Shown: piece by piece, positions 55,221-64,000 of the stretch
Numbering within the stretch: the first letter of the stretch is position 1
Layout: each line of letters begins with the position of its first letter
Assembly: GCA_945952315.1 (NCBI GenBank)
Contig: CAMFIE010000014.1
Coordinates: forward strand, 1-64,000
Direction of reading: 5' to 3'
From: an uncultured Rhizobium sp.
GTDB taxonomy: Bacteria > Pseudomonadota > Alphaproteobacteria > Rhizobiales > Rhizobiaceae
DNA length: 64,000 bases
Made by a program: the position numbers and the translations under genes
The notes under the pieces: model-generated
What the model saw: only the letters and a program-made list of their open reading frames with translations
What the model was told of the DNA's origin: nothing
Databases searched by the model: none

Positions 55221-55604
55221 ATGCTGCTTTATATCACGCTTGGCACCAATGATCCGGCCCGCGCGCGGCCCTTCTATGATGCGGTGATGCCGGTTCTGGG
55301 CTTCAGCCTGTTCGGCGAGGATGAAAACGAGTTCGGCTTTGGCCGCAAGGGCGAGCCCCGCGCCCGGTTCTGGGTGACGAAGCCCTTCGACGGAAAGCCC
55401 GCGACCATCGGCAATGGCTCGATGGTGGCGCTTGAAGCGGAAACCCGGGCGGCGGTCGATGCCTTTCATGCGGCAGCGCTCGCAAATGGCGGCACGGATG
55501 AGGGCGCGCCGGGGCTTCGCCCCTACCACCCGCATTTCTACGCCTGCTATGTGCGCGATCCCGATGGCAACAAGCTCTCGGCCGTCTGCGAGAAACCGGA
55601 ATAA
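55221..55604 (+). CDS. VOC (glyoxalase) family protein
   Basis: A 127-residue vicinal-oxygen-chelate protein. The ATG at 55221 is chosen because GGGGAGGA ends 6 nt before it; ATG 55215 overlaps the rlmE stop and abuts the site. The first beta-alpha-beta unit YITLGTNDPARARPFYDAVMPVLGF and the final YACYVRDPDGNKLSAVCEK give the paired metal-binding fold. Function is unassigned; possible roles include glyoxalase or antibiotic-resistance-like dioxygenase chemistry. It follows rlmE directly and precedes an SDR gene. Confidence 0.82.
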   Translation: MLLYITLGTNDPARARPFYDAVMPVLGFSLFGEDENEFGFGRKGEPRARFWVTKPFDGKPATIGNGSMVALEAETRAAVDAFHAAALANGGTDEGAPGLRPYHPHFYACYVRDPDGNKLSAVCEKPE

Positions 55605-55645
55605 GGCCACTTGCAGCCTTTGATGGATCGGGGAGGGAGGCGTCG

Positions 55646-56467
55646 ATGACGGAAGTTTTGGTTCTGATCGGGTCCGGCTCCATCGGCAATGCGATTGCAC
55701 GGCGGGTGGGCAGCGGCCGGCATGTGCTGGTGGCGGATCTGAAGCGGGAGAATGCCGAAGCGGCGGCGAAGGCACTGTATCAGGCTGGCTTTGCGGTATC
55801 GGTTGCCGAGGTGGATATTGCCTCTCGCCCGTCGGTGGAGGCGCTGGCGGCCGAAGCGGACGGCATCGGCCGGATCACGGGTGTGATCCTTGCGGCGGGC
55901 CTTTCCCCGGCACAGGCACCACCCGCGCTGATCCTGAAGGTGGATCTCTATGGCACTGCCCTGGTGCTGGATGTTTTCGGTTCGATCATTGCAGCCGGTG
56001 GCTCGGGGATCGTGATTTCGTCCCAGTCCGGCCATCGCCTGCCAGCGCTCAGCCTGGAGGAGGATGCAGCACTGGCAACGGCACCGGTGGAAGACCTGCT
56101 TTCCCTTCCGCTGCTTCAGGAGGGGCAGGTGCGCGACAGCCTGCATGCCTATCAGCTGTCGAAGCGGGCAAACGGGTTGCGTGTGCGGGCAGAGGCAGTA
56201 CGCTGGGGCAGGCGCGGCGCGCGCATCAACGCGATCAGTCCCGGCATCATCATGACGCCGCTTGCCCGCGACGAACTGGCAGGTCCGCGCGCGGCCTTTT
56301 ACCGGGGCATGATCGAGAACTGTCCGGCCAAGCGCGCGGGCACGCCCGATGAGGTGGCGCAGGTCGCAGCCCTTTTGATGGGGCCGGATGGGGCTTTCAT
56401 CACCGGATCGGACATCCTGATGGATGGTGGTGTAACCGCAACCTATTTTTACGGCTCGTTCGGCTGA
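55646..56467 (+). CDS. Short-chain dehydrogenase/reductase
   Basis: A 273-residue classical SDR. The cofactor motif LVLIGSGSIGNAIARRVG is a variant of TGxxxGxG. The catalytic Ser is probably in VISSQSGH, and Tyr/Lys in YQLSKRANGLRV. The C-terminus AFITGSDILMDGGVTATYFYG is typical. It reduces an alcohol or ketone with NAD(P)H, substrate unknown. It follows the VOC gene by 41 nt and converges with an MFS exporter. Confidence 0.85.
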   Translation: MTEVLVLIGSGSIGNAIARRVGSGRHVLVADLKRENAEAAAKALYQAGFAVSVAEVDIASRPSVEALAAEADGIGRITGVILAAGLSPAQAPPALILKVDLYGTALVLDVFGSIIAAGGSGIVISSQSGHRLPALSLEEDAALATAPVEDLLSLPLLQEGQVRDSLHAYQLSKRANGLRVRAEAVRWGRRGARINAISPGIIMTPLARDELAGPRAAFYRGMIENCPAKRAGTPDEVAQVAALLMGPDGAFITGSDILMDGGVTATYFYGSFG

Positions 56468-56492
56468 ACAGGTCGGCTCGACCGCTTCCCGC

Positions 56493-57890
56493 TCATTTCT
56501 GCGCGCGCGTCACCGGTCGTCCGTGGCCGGAGGCGGCGGCACCCACATGCTTTTCGAGCCGCAGGAACGGCAGGACGGCGATGAGGGTGAGCGCGGAAAC
56601 CGCGAAAAAGGCCATGTGGAAATCGGCAAGCTGCAGCGTGCCGCCACGGAGTGCTGCGCCGCCTTCAAGGATCATGGCCGCCATGGCCACGCCGAGCGCC
56701 AGCGAGACCTGCTGGAACACAGAACTCATCGAGGTTGCCTGGCTCGCCTGATCGTCTGGCACATCCGCATAGCCGAGCGCATTGACACCCGTGAAGAAGA
56801 AGGAGCGGGTGAACCCGGCAAACAGCAGGAAACCCGCCATAACCAGCACCGGCGTTGTCGCTTCGAAAAAGCCGCAGGCCGCCGTGGTCAGCGCGGAAAG
56901 CACGGCGGCGACAATCAGCGTCGTGCGGAAGCCTGCGGCGCGAAACACCCGGCTTGCCAGAAATTTCGTCGTGATTGCCCCCATCGCGCCGGTGAATGTG
57001 ACCATGCCGGACTGAAAGGGCGTCATGCCGAAGGAAATCTGCAGCATCAGCGGTGTCAGAAACGGAACGGCACCGGTCGAGACGCGGAAGATCGAGCCGC
57101 CGAGCGTCGCGGCGCGAAAGCCCGCATTAGCGAAAATCTTCGGGTCAAGGATCGGCGTTGCGTGCCGTCTGGCATGCAGGAGGTAAAGGGCAAGCGCGAT
57201 GAACCCGGCGGCAATCGCGCCATAGCCGGCAGAGGGCGGCAGGGCGGGCAGGCTGATCACCGAAAGGCCGAAGACCACGCCGGAGGCCGCAAGCGCGACC
57301 AGCACGAAACCGTAGAGATCCATGCGCGGCGGGGGTGGCGACTGGATATCCGGCAGGTGCACGCTCGCAAGCCAGATGCCGAGCATGCCGATCGGCACAT
57401 TGATGAGGAAAATCCAGTGCCAGCTGAAATAGGTGGTGATGAAGCCGCCCAGCGGCGGGCCTGCCATCGGGCCGATCAGGGCGGGAATGGTGAGGTAGGC
57501 CATCGCGGCCACCAGTTCCGAGCGCTTTGTGGTGCGCAACAGCACCAGACGGCCAATCGGCGACATCATCGCGCCGCCTGCCCCTTGCAGAAAGCGGAAC
57601 AGCACGAATTGCGTCAGGCTTTCGGCCATCGCGCACAGGATGGAGCCCGTGACAAAGACCAGGATCGCAATGCGAAAAATCTTCTTGGCGCCGAACCGGT
57701 CTGCCATCCAGCCGCTCACCGGAATGAAGATCGCAAGCGCCACCATATAGGCGGTGAGCGCGAGTTTCAGCGTGATCGGCCCCACGTGCAGATCCGCCGC
57801 AATGGCCGGAAGAGCCGTTGAAATCACGGTCGAATCCATCTGCTCCATGAAGAGCGCGACGGCCAGTATGAGCGGAACGATCCGGTCCAT
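56493..57890 (-). CDS. MFS drug exporter of the DHA2 (14-segment) type
   Basis: A 465-residue inner-membrane transporter with about 14 helices. Motif A, GWMADRFGAKKIF, and the start MDRIVPLILAVALFMEQMDSTVISTALPAIAADL match the EmrB/QacA group (DHA2), which couple proton influx to drug efflux. The ATG at 57890 is chosen since upstream residues are non-conserved. It is convergent with the SDR gene and divergent from guaB; no regulator or membrane-fusion partner is adjacent. Confidence 0.85.
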   Translation of the reverse strand: MDRIVPLILAVALFMEQMDSTVISTALPAIAADLHVGPITLKLALTAYMVALAIFIPVSGWMADRFGAKKIFRIAILVFVTGSILCAMAESLTQFVLFRFLQGAGGAMMSPIGRLVLLRTTKRSELVAAMAYLTIPALIGPMAGPPLGGFITTYFSWHWIFLINVPIGMLGIWLASVHLPDIQSPPPPRMDLYGFVLVALAASGVVFGLSVISLPALPPSAGYGAIAAGFIALALYLLHARRHATPILDPKIFANAGFRAATLGGSIFRVSTGAVPFLTPLMLQISFGMTPFQSGMVTFTGAMGAITTKFLASRVFRAAGFRTTLIVAAVLSALTTAACGFFEATTPVLVMAGFLLFAGFTRSFFFTGVNALGYADVPDDQASQATSMSSVFQQVSLALGVAMAAMILEGGAALRGGTLQLADFHMAFFAVSALTLIAVLPFLRLEKHVGAAASGHGRPVTRAQK

Positions 57891-58021
57891 GGAGAGGTGA
57901 TCCTGAGGGTGGGCAACTGCTTTTAGTGCGGGCGGCGGTCGGGGTCCAGCCTTGGCATCAAAACCGGTGCGGCAATAGGGCAGGGAAAGCAGGCGCTTCA
58001 AAAAAACGCAACGCTGAATAA

Positions 58022-59662
<1,641 letters not shown>

Positions 59663-59663
59663 T

Positions 59664-60230
59664 ATGGCGGGCGCACGCCTGACGGGCTGGAACGCGGCGG
59701 CGGGTTTTCTCGCCGCCCTCTCGCTCGGCCTTCTCGTCTACATGAATGCGGTGACCGGCGCCGCCTTTCGGGCGCTGGTGAAACTGCCCGTTCCGGATTT
59801 CCGGATCGAGGGCTATGAGGCCGCGGATGTGGCAAGGCTTGCCGATGCGCTTTCCGCATCGCCCGAGGCGGCAGCGCTGCTGCGCACCATGCATCTGGTG
59901 CCGGACATGATCTTTCCCGGCAGCTTTGCGCTTCTCGCCCTGTTGGTGCTCATCCGTTTTGCGCCGAAAGCGCTGGTCTTTCACCGCCCGCTGACAAGGC
60001 TTGGTCTGGCCGTGGTCTTTGCCGCACCGGTCTTTTATGCCGCCGCCGACTATGCGGAAAACATCGTCAGCCTGATGGTCTTTCTGCCTGCGACCGTCGC
60101 ACCGGAAAAGGCAGCGCTCTATGCGTCGCTGCTGGCCGCACTGACGCGCGCGAAATTCATGCTGTTCTTCATCACGCTCATCCTCATGGCGCGGTTTTCA
60201 TTTTTTAAAGACCGGCCGAAGCCGGAATGA
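59664..60230 (+). CDS. Membrane protein of unknown function, coupled to guaB
   Basis: A 188-residue protein with four hydrophobic segments (AAAGFLAALSLGLLVYMNAV, MIFPGSFALLALLVLIRF, LGLAVVFAAPVFYAAADYA, AKFMLFFITLILMARF). A central soluble loop contains RIEGYEAADVARLADALS. It begins 1 nt after the guaB stop, so it is probably co-translated. No family is recognised. A bidirectional terminator follows its stop. Confidence 0.75.
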   Translation: MAGARLTGWNAAAGFLAALSLGLLVYMNAVTGAAFRALVKLPVPDFRIEGYEAADVARLADALSASPEAAALLRTMHLVPDMIFPGSFALLALLVLIRFAPKALVFHRPLTRLGLAVVFAAPVFYAAADYAENIVSLMVFLPATVAPEKAALYASLLAALTRAKFMLFFITLILMARFSFFKDRPKPE

Positions 60231-60234
60231 AAAA

Positions 60235-60258
60235 CGGCGGGGTTTCCCCCCGCCGCTT
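60235..60258. terminator. Bidirectional rho-independent terminator
   Basis: CGGCGGGG (60235-60242) pairs with CCCCGCCG (60248-60255) around TTTCC. On the minus strand it is followed by TTTTTCAT, an ideal terminator for the chemoreceptor gene; on the plus strand it follows the membrane protein stop by a few nt. Confidence 0.85.
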
Positions 60259-60283
60259 CCGCTTCCTGCCCCTGTTTATCGGT

Positions 60284-62194
60284 TCAGAACTGTTTCCATC
60301 CGGCAGCGTCATCGGTTCCGGTTGCGCCGACAGCCTTGGCCAGCCGTCCATTGAGCGCATGCGCGGGCGAAGGAACCGGGCGTGAGGTGGCGTTTGCTTC
60401 CACAGGCTTCTGCATGCCGGAACCCAGATTGAACTGACGCAGGATTTCATCGAGCTGGTTTGCCTCACCGGCGAGATTGTGGCTGGTCGCGGTGGTTTCC
60501 TCGACCATGCTGGCATTCTTCTGAGTGCCCTGATCCATGCTGGTGACGGCCTGATTGATCTCCTTCAGCGCATTCGACTGCTCATGGGCGGAGGAGACGA
60601 TGGCGTTCACATGCAGGTTGATCTCCTGCACTTCGGACACCATCTTCGACAGCGCCCGGCCCGCTTCATCGACCAGCGAAACCCCGGCCTTGACCTGGCT
60701 GGAGGAGCTGAGGATCAGTTCCTTGATTTCCTTCGCCGCCGTTGCCGAACGCTGGGCAAGCTCGCGCACTTCCTGGGCAACCACGGCAAAGCCGCGCCCT
60801 GCCTCACCTGCACGGGCCGCTTCCACGCCGGCATTCAGCGCCAGAAGATTGGTCTGGAAGGCAATCTCGTCGATCACGCCGATGATGCTCGCGATTGCGC
60901 CGGAAGATTTTTCGATCTGGTAGATCGCCTCCACCGCCTTGCGGACGATTTCGCCGCTCTGCTCTGCGCCCTTGCGGGTGCGCTCCACCAGCTGGCCCGC
61001 CTCTTCGGCGCGCTCGGTGCTGTCGGAGACGGCGCGGGTGATTTGCTCCAGCGCGGCAGCCGTTTCCTCCACCGCTGCGGCCTGCGTGCTCGTGCGCTTG
61101 GCCAGATCGTCGGTGGCGGAGCGAACCTCCGCCGCGCTGGCATTGATCGCCGAGGCATTGAAGCCGACCGAACGCAGCGTCTGCAACAGCCGGTCCGCGG
61201 AATTGTTGAAGTTCACCCGGAGCGCATCGAGATTGTCGGCAAAGGGCTGATCCAGCCGGTTCACGAGATCGCCTTCTGCAAGATGGGCAAGGGCATCGCC
61301 CAGGCTGCGGATCGCGAAATCCATCTCGGCCTGCTGCTTGCGACGCTCGGCATCGCGCTCAGCCCGTTCCTTCTCGGTCGTCTGGCGGGTTTGCTCGGCA
61401 GAGGCTTCGAGCTTGTGCTTGACCTCCTCGTTGTCGCGGAAAATCGCGACCGCACGGGCCATTTCGCCGATCTCGTCCTTGCGGTCCATTCCATCGACCG
61501 GGCTTGCGGTATCGCCGGAGGAAAGGCTTGCCATGCGATCCATCAGCACCTTGAGCGGGCTGGTAATGCTCCTGCGGATGATGAGAACCGCAGCGGCAAT
61601 GCTGAGCAGAATGAAGATGGCCACGCAGGACACGGTATAGATCATCGTCCAGAGGTTCTGGGCCGAAAGGTCGTCCGATGCGGTCTCGATCTTTGCCCGC
61701 AGTCGATTGATGAAGTCGAGAATGTCGTCATCCAGCTTGTCGCCCTCGGCATCCATCGACAGAACCTTGAGCCGCGCTCTTTCCTTGTCGCCGGACTTTG
61801 CGAGATCCACCACATCCGCCTGGCGACTGATATAGATGTCCACGATGCTTGCAAACTTGGCGATTTCATCGCGATCAGCGGGAAGTAGCTCGGCCGCACG
61901 GGTGAAATTGCCCTGAATTTCCTGACCCTGTGCGCGCAGATCATGCCTGCCGCCGGAATTGTCATCGGAAACCGAAAGATTGTAGGCCTCGACGGCAATC
62001 GAGCGCACATCGGCGCGGACTTCCATCAGTTGCTGGACACCCATCAGGTCGTCGCTGATGAAGGTGGAATAGCGCAGGTCGCTCATTTCCAGCTGGTAGG
62101 CCATCACACCGAGGCAAGCCATACCGCCGACACAGATGCCGATGATGGGGCCAAGCATTTTCGTGGTCAGGCTGGCATTGCGCAGATAGGACAT
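60284..62194 (-). CDS. Methyl-accepting chemotaxis protein
   Basis: A 636-residue chemoreceptor. N-terminal helix 1 ([21 protein letters not shown]) leads to a mostly helical periplasmic sensor domain (about 35-180), then helix 2 ([23 protein letters not shown]) at about 185-207, a HAMP domain ([20 protein letters not shown]), a second HAMP-like or coiled segment, and the signalling domain from about 380. The tip reads [33 protein letters not shown] and [20 protein letters not shown]. The C-terminus WKQF is typical of rhizobial receptors. ATG 62194 follows GGAG. The ligand is unknown. Confidence 0.93.
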   Translation of the reverse strand: MSYLRNASLTTKMLGPIIGICVGGMACLGVMAYQLEMSDLRYSTFISDDLMGVQQLMEVRADVRSIAVEAYNLSVSDDNSGGRHDLRAQGQEIQGNFTRAAELLPADRDEIAKFASIVDIYISRQADVVDLAKSGDKERARLKVLSMDAEGDKLDDDILDFINRLRAKIETASDDLSAQNLWTMIYTVSCVAIFILLSIAAAVLIIRRSITSPLKVLMDRMASLSSGDTASPVDGMDRKDEIGEMARAVAIFRDNEEVKHKLEASAEQTRQTTEKERAERDAERRKQQAEMDFAIRSLGDALAHLAEGDLVNRLDQPFADNLDALRVNFNNSADRLLQTLRSVGFNASAINASAAEVRSATDDLAKRTSTQAAAVEETAAALEQITRAVSDSTERAEEAGQLVERTRKGAEQSGEIVRKAVEAIYQIEKSSGAIASIIGVIDEIAFQTNLLALNAGVEAARAGEAGRGFAVVAQEVRELAQRSATAAKEIKELILSSSSQVKAGVSLVDEAGRALSKMVSEVQEINLHVNAIVSSAHEQSNALKEINQAVTSMDQGTQKNASMVEETTATSHNLAGEANQLDEILRQFNLGSGMQKPVEANATSRPVPSPAHALNGRLAKAVGATGTDDAAGWKQF

Positions 62195-62514
62195 GGGTTC
62201 ACTCCGAGTGATTGTTCATATTCGGAAGTGAGAATGCAACTAAAATCTAAGAAAAGTATTAAATGTGGAATTAGGCATATTATTTTTTATTGACGACTAA
62301 AATTGAGGGATTATTTTTCGGGAGTGCCCATCCGCAGCCCCTTTTGCCCGGAAACTGTCGCATCAGAAAATGCACGCAACGGGAGTCGGAATCTACTCAT
62401 TCCCCCGTTTCTGTCGCAATTTCTGCTACTCATTGCTCCTTTTAGGCGATAAAGATTGCGTCCACGCGTTGATCGCGGGCGGTGCGGCGCGCCGGTTTCA
62501 GGATTGGTGAAGGA
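62195..62514. other. Divergent promoter region of chemoreceptor and TetR genes
   Basis: This 320-bp gap is AT-rich near 62230-62320, suited to promoters for the chemoreceptor. Closer to the TetR gene, CTACTCATT occurs at 62393-62401 and again at 62426-62434, 33 bp apart, and CTGTCGCA occurs at 62355 and 62411. These direct repeats may be regulatory sites. No gene is seen. Confidence 0.35.
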
Positions 62515-63162
62515 ATGACGGCGAGTGAGAATGGCACGCATCGCATCCAGCTGCGCAAGAAGCCGCAGCAGGGCCGCAGCGTGCAGCGGGTGGAGGAAAT
62601 CCTTGCCGCCGCCCGTCGCCTGATCGGCGTGCATGGACTTCAGGGCCTGAAGATGACGGAGATTGCCGCCGAGGCGCGCGTGCCGATCGGCTCGGTCTAC
62701 CAGTATTTTCCGGAGCGGGCCGCCATCATCAAGGCGCTGTTCGACCGCATCACCGAGATGGTGCAGGAAAAGGTCGTGACCACCTTTCGTGCCGTCGGTT
62801 CGCTGGAGGAGGCGCTTGCCTGCATCTGCAGCATCACCGAATGGTACTACGATCTTTTCCGCGAAAACCCTGCCAATTTCGAAATCCTGATCGCCACCGA
62901 AACCGACCGCGACCTGATGCGGCTGAATGTCGAGGACAGCCGGCAGGTGGGCACGCTGTTTTACGACTCGATCCGGCATCTTTTGCCGGAAAACTTCCCC
63001 GTGGCCATGGAGCGGCGCTCCTTCCTGTTCAGCCACCTGATCGGCTCGGCGGTGCGGCTGGCGGTCGTGGCAGGCGAGGCGGATGGCCGCGCCCTTCTCG
63101 ATGACTGGAAGGTGATGGTGCGGGACATGCTGTTTCATGTGCCCGCGGACGCAAGGGCCTGA
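62515..63162 (+). CDS. TetR-family transcriptional regulator
   Basis: A 215-residue regulator. The HTH lies in RVEEILAAARRLIGVHGLQG, KMTEIAAEARVPIGSVYQYFPERAAIIKALF. The C-terminal domain (residues about 80-215) is helical and not assignable. ATG 62515 is adjacent to AAGGA, with AGGA further upstream; the exact start is slightly uncertain. It is convergent with the LysR gene, 3 nt away, and divergent from the chemoreceptor. It is related in its recognition helix to the TetR protein at 10090. Confidence 0.88.
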   Translation: MTASENGTHRIQLRKKPQQGRSVQRVEEILAAARRLIGVHGLQGLKMTEIAAEARVPIGSVYQYFPERAAIIKALFDRITEMVQEKVVTTFRAVGSLEEALACICSITEWYYDLFRENPANFEILIATETDRDLMRLNVEDSRQVGTLFYDSIRHLLPENFPVAMERRSFLFSHLIGSAVRLAVVAGEADGRALLDDWKVMVRDMLFHVPADARA

Positions 63163-63165
63163 CCC

Positions 63166-64000
63166 TTACCAGCCGGAAAGCGCGGTGCCGCTGCGGCTGC
63201 GCAGATAACGGCCAAAGCTTTTCGCCTCGCTGTCCGTCTCCTCGCCCAGCTGCGGCGGGGTGATATTGTCGAGACAGGCGGTGATATGGGTCGAGATCGC
63301 GTTCATCAGTGAGGAGGAAAAGCCCGGCCGCTTCATGATGCCGATCTGCACCGGCGGCAGCGCCGGAAAGCCGTCGGCCTGGCTCAGGACCTTCATCCCG
63401 GTCCGCAGCGCCGATTCCGGCAGGATCGAAACCGCCATGCCCGCAAGAACGGCTGACGCCACCACGGTGGAGGACCAGCTGGTGAACAGGATCTGGTATT
63501 CGCGCCCGATGCTGTCGAGCGCCGAACTTGCAAGCTGCCGCCACTGGCAGTCACGCCGGCCGACCGCAAGCGGCACCGGCAGGTCATCGGCAATCGGATG
63601 ATTGGCCGAGCCTACCCAGCAGAGCGGTTCCGTGCGCACCACATCCGACATGCGCTCGCGCGGATTATGGGTGACGAGCGCGATATCGAGCTCGCCGCGC
63701 GCCATCTTTTCCGCCAGATCAACCGAGGGCTCGCAGACGATGTAGAGCTCCACATTCGGATGCGTTTTTGCAAAGCGGCCGATGATTTCCGGCATGTAGC
63801 GGTCGGCATAGTCATCCGGCGTGCCGATCCGGAGCGTGCCTTCCAGCCGGTTGTCGTCAAAGGCGGCGATGGCCTCGTTGTTGAGGCGGATGATGCGGCG
63901 CGCATAGTTCAGAAGCTTCTCGCCTTCGCCGGTCAGCCGGATGCCGCGGCCGTCCTTGGCAAAGAGCTGCTTGCCCACCCGCTCTTCCAGCCGCCGCATC
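63166..64000 (-). CDS. LysR-family transcriptional regulator (5' end outside the window)
   Basis: The last 278 residues or so of a LysR regulator. The frame runs to the window edge; the first visible residues RRLEERVGKQLF are the end of the winged HTH, so about 25-30 N-terminal residues lie beyond 64000. The linker helix and the effector domain follow (TLRIGTPDDYADRYMPEIIGRFAKTHPNVEL, ELDIALVTHNPRE, AGMAVSILPESALRTGMKVL). Effector and targets are unknown. It ends 3 nt from the convergent TetR stop. Confidence 0.88.
   Translation of the reverse strand, partial: MRRLEERVGKQLFAKDGRGIRLTGEGEKLLNYARRIIRLNNEAIAAFDDNRLEGTLRIGTPDDYADRYMPEIIGRFAKTHPNVELYIVCEPSVDLAEKMARGELDIALVTHNPRERMSDVVRTEPLCWVGSANHPIADDLPVPLAVGRRDCQWRQLASSALDSIGREYQILFTSWSSTVVASAVLAGMAVSILPESALRTGMKVLSQADGFPALPPVQIGIMKRPGFSSSLMNAISTHITACLDNITPPQLGEETDSEAKSFGRYLRSRSGTALSGW

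Overview
The window is a high-GC chromosomal stretch from an alphaproteobacterium of the Rhizobiaceae (Rhizobium/Agrobacterium/Sinorhizobium group). The evidence is a clear RirA iron regulator with two IRO boxes, RIME-type intergenic palindromes, an EcfG/RpoE2-type general-stress promoter, and many transport and catabolic operons with rhizobial gene order. It carries about 48 protein genes and one tRNA. Gene density is high and operons are often translationally coupled by 1-11 nt overlaps.

Layout. 0-2.6 kb: a gene end, a small membrane protein, an unlisted 31-residue ORF, then the divergent pair fbpA (ferric iron binding protein) and rirA. 2.9-8.5 kb: dppABCDF dipeptide transporter. 8.5-10.7 kb: an aldonolactone-oxidase-like flavoprotein divergent from a TetR regulator, with a perfect palindrome between them. 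10.8-15.6 kb: polyamine/amino-acid catabolism (puuB-like, puuA-like, dadA-like, cupin). 15.7-22.6 kb: a DUF475/TerC-like membrane protein with a structured leader, a DeoR regulator divergent from a choline-kinase-like enzyme, a dimethylglycine dehydrogenase-like enzyme and peptidase T, then a RIME cluster. 22.9-27 kb: ABC-F ATPase, MFS transporter, KGG stress protein with an EcfG-type promoter, YcxB-like protein.

27.1-31.6 kb: FemAB-like transferase, DprE1-like and DprE2-like enzymes, convergent with a GT87-type glycosyltransferase. This suggests polyprenyl-phosphate-linked arabinose (or related pentose) chemistry. 31.8-36.8 kb: UPF0114 protein and a 1510-residue autotransporter with 13 tandem passenger repeats. 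37.1-40.8 kb: amino-acid ABC permease, binding protein and kynureninase-like PLP enzyme, with a GntR regulator. The palindrome TTTGATCAAA lies upstream of both the PLP-enzyme operon and the GntR gene.

40.8-52.6 kb looks like an accessory island. It holds a gene-poor stretch with phased short repeats resembling insertion-sequence ends, a tightly coupled three-gene operon (unknown helical protein, TelA family protein, unknown polytopic membrane protein), and a complete type I restriction-modification system hsdMSR followed by a YgjP-type metallopeptidase. It abuts the 3' end of tRNA-Gln(CTG). The TelA operon is the best candidate here for an undescribed system. 52.6-64 kb returns to core genes: ppx/gppA with a long basic N-terminal extension, rlmE, a VOC protein, an SDR, an MFS exporter, guaB, a membrane protein, a chemoreceptor, a TetR regulator and a LysR regulator cut by the window edge.

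All functions are inferred from sequence motifs read by eye; no database search was run.
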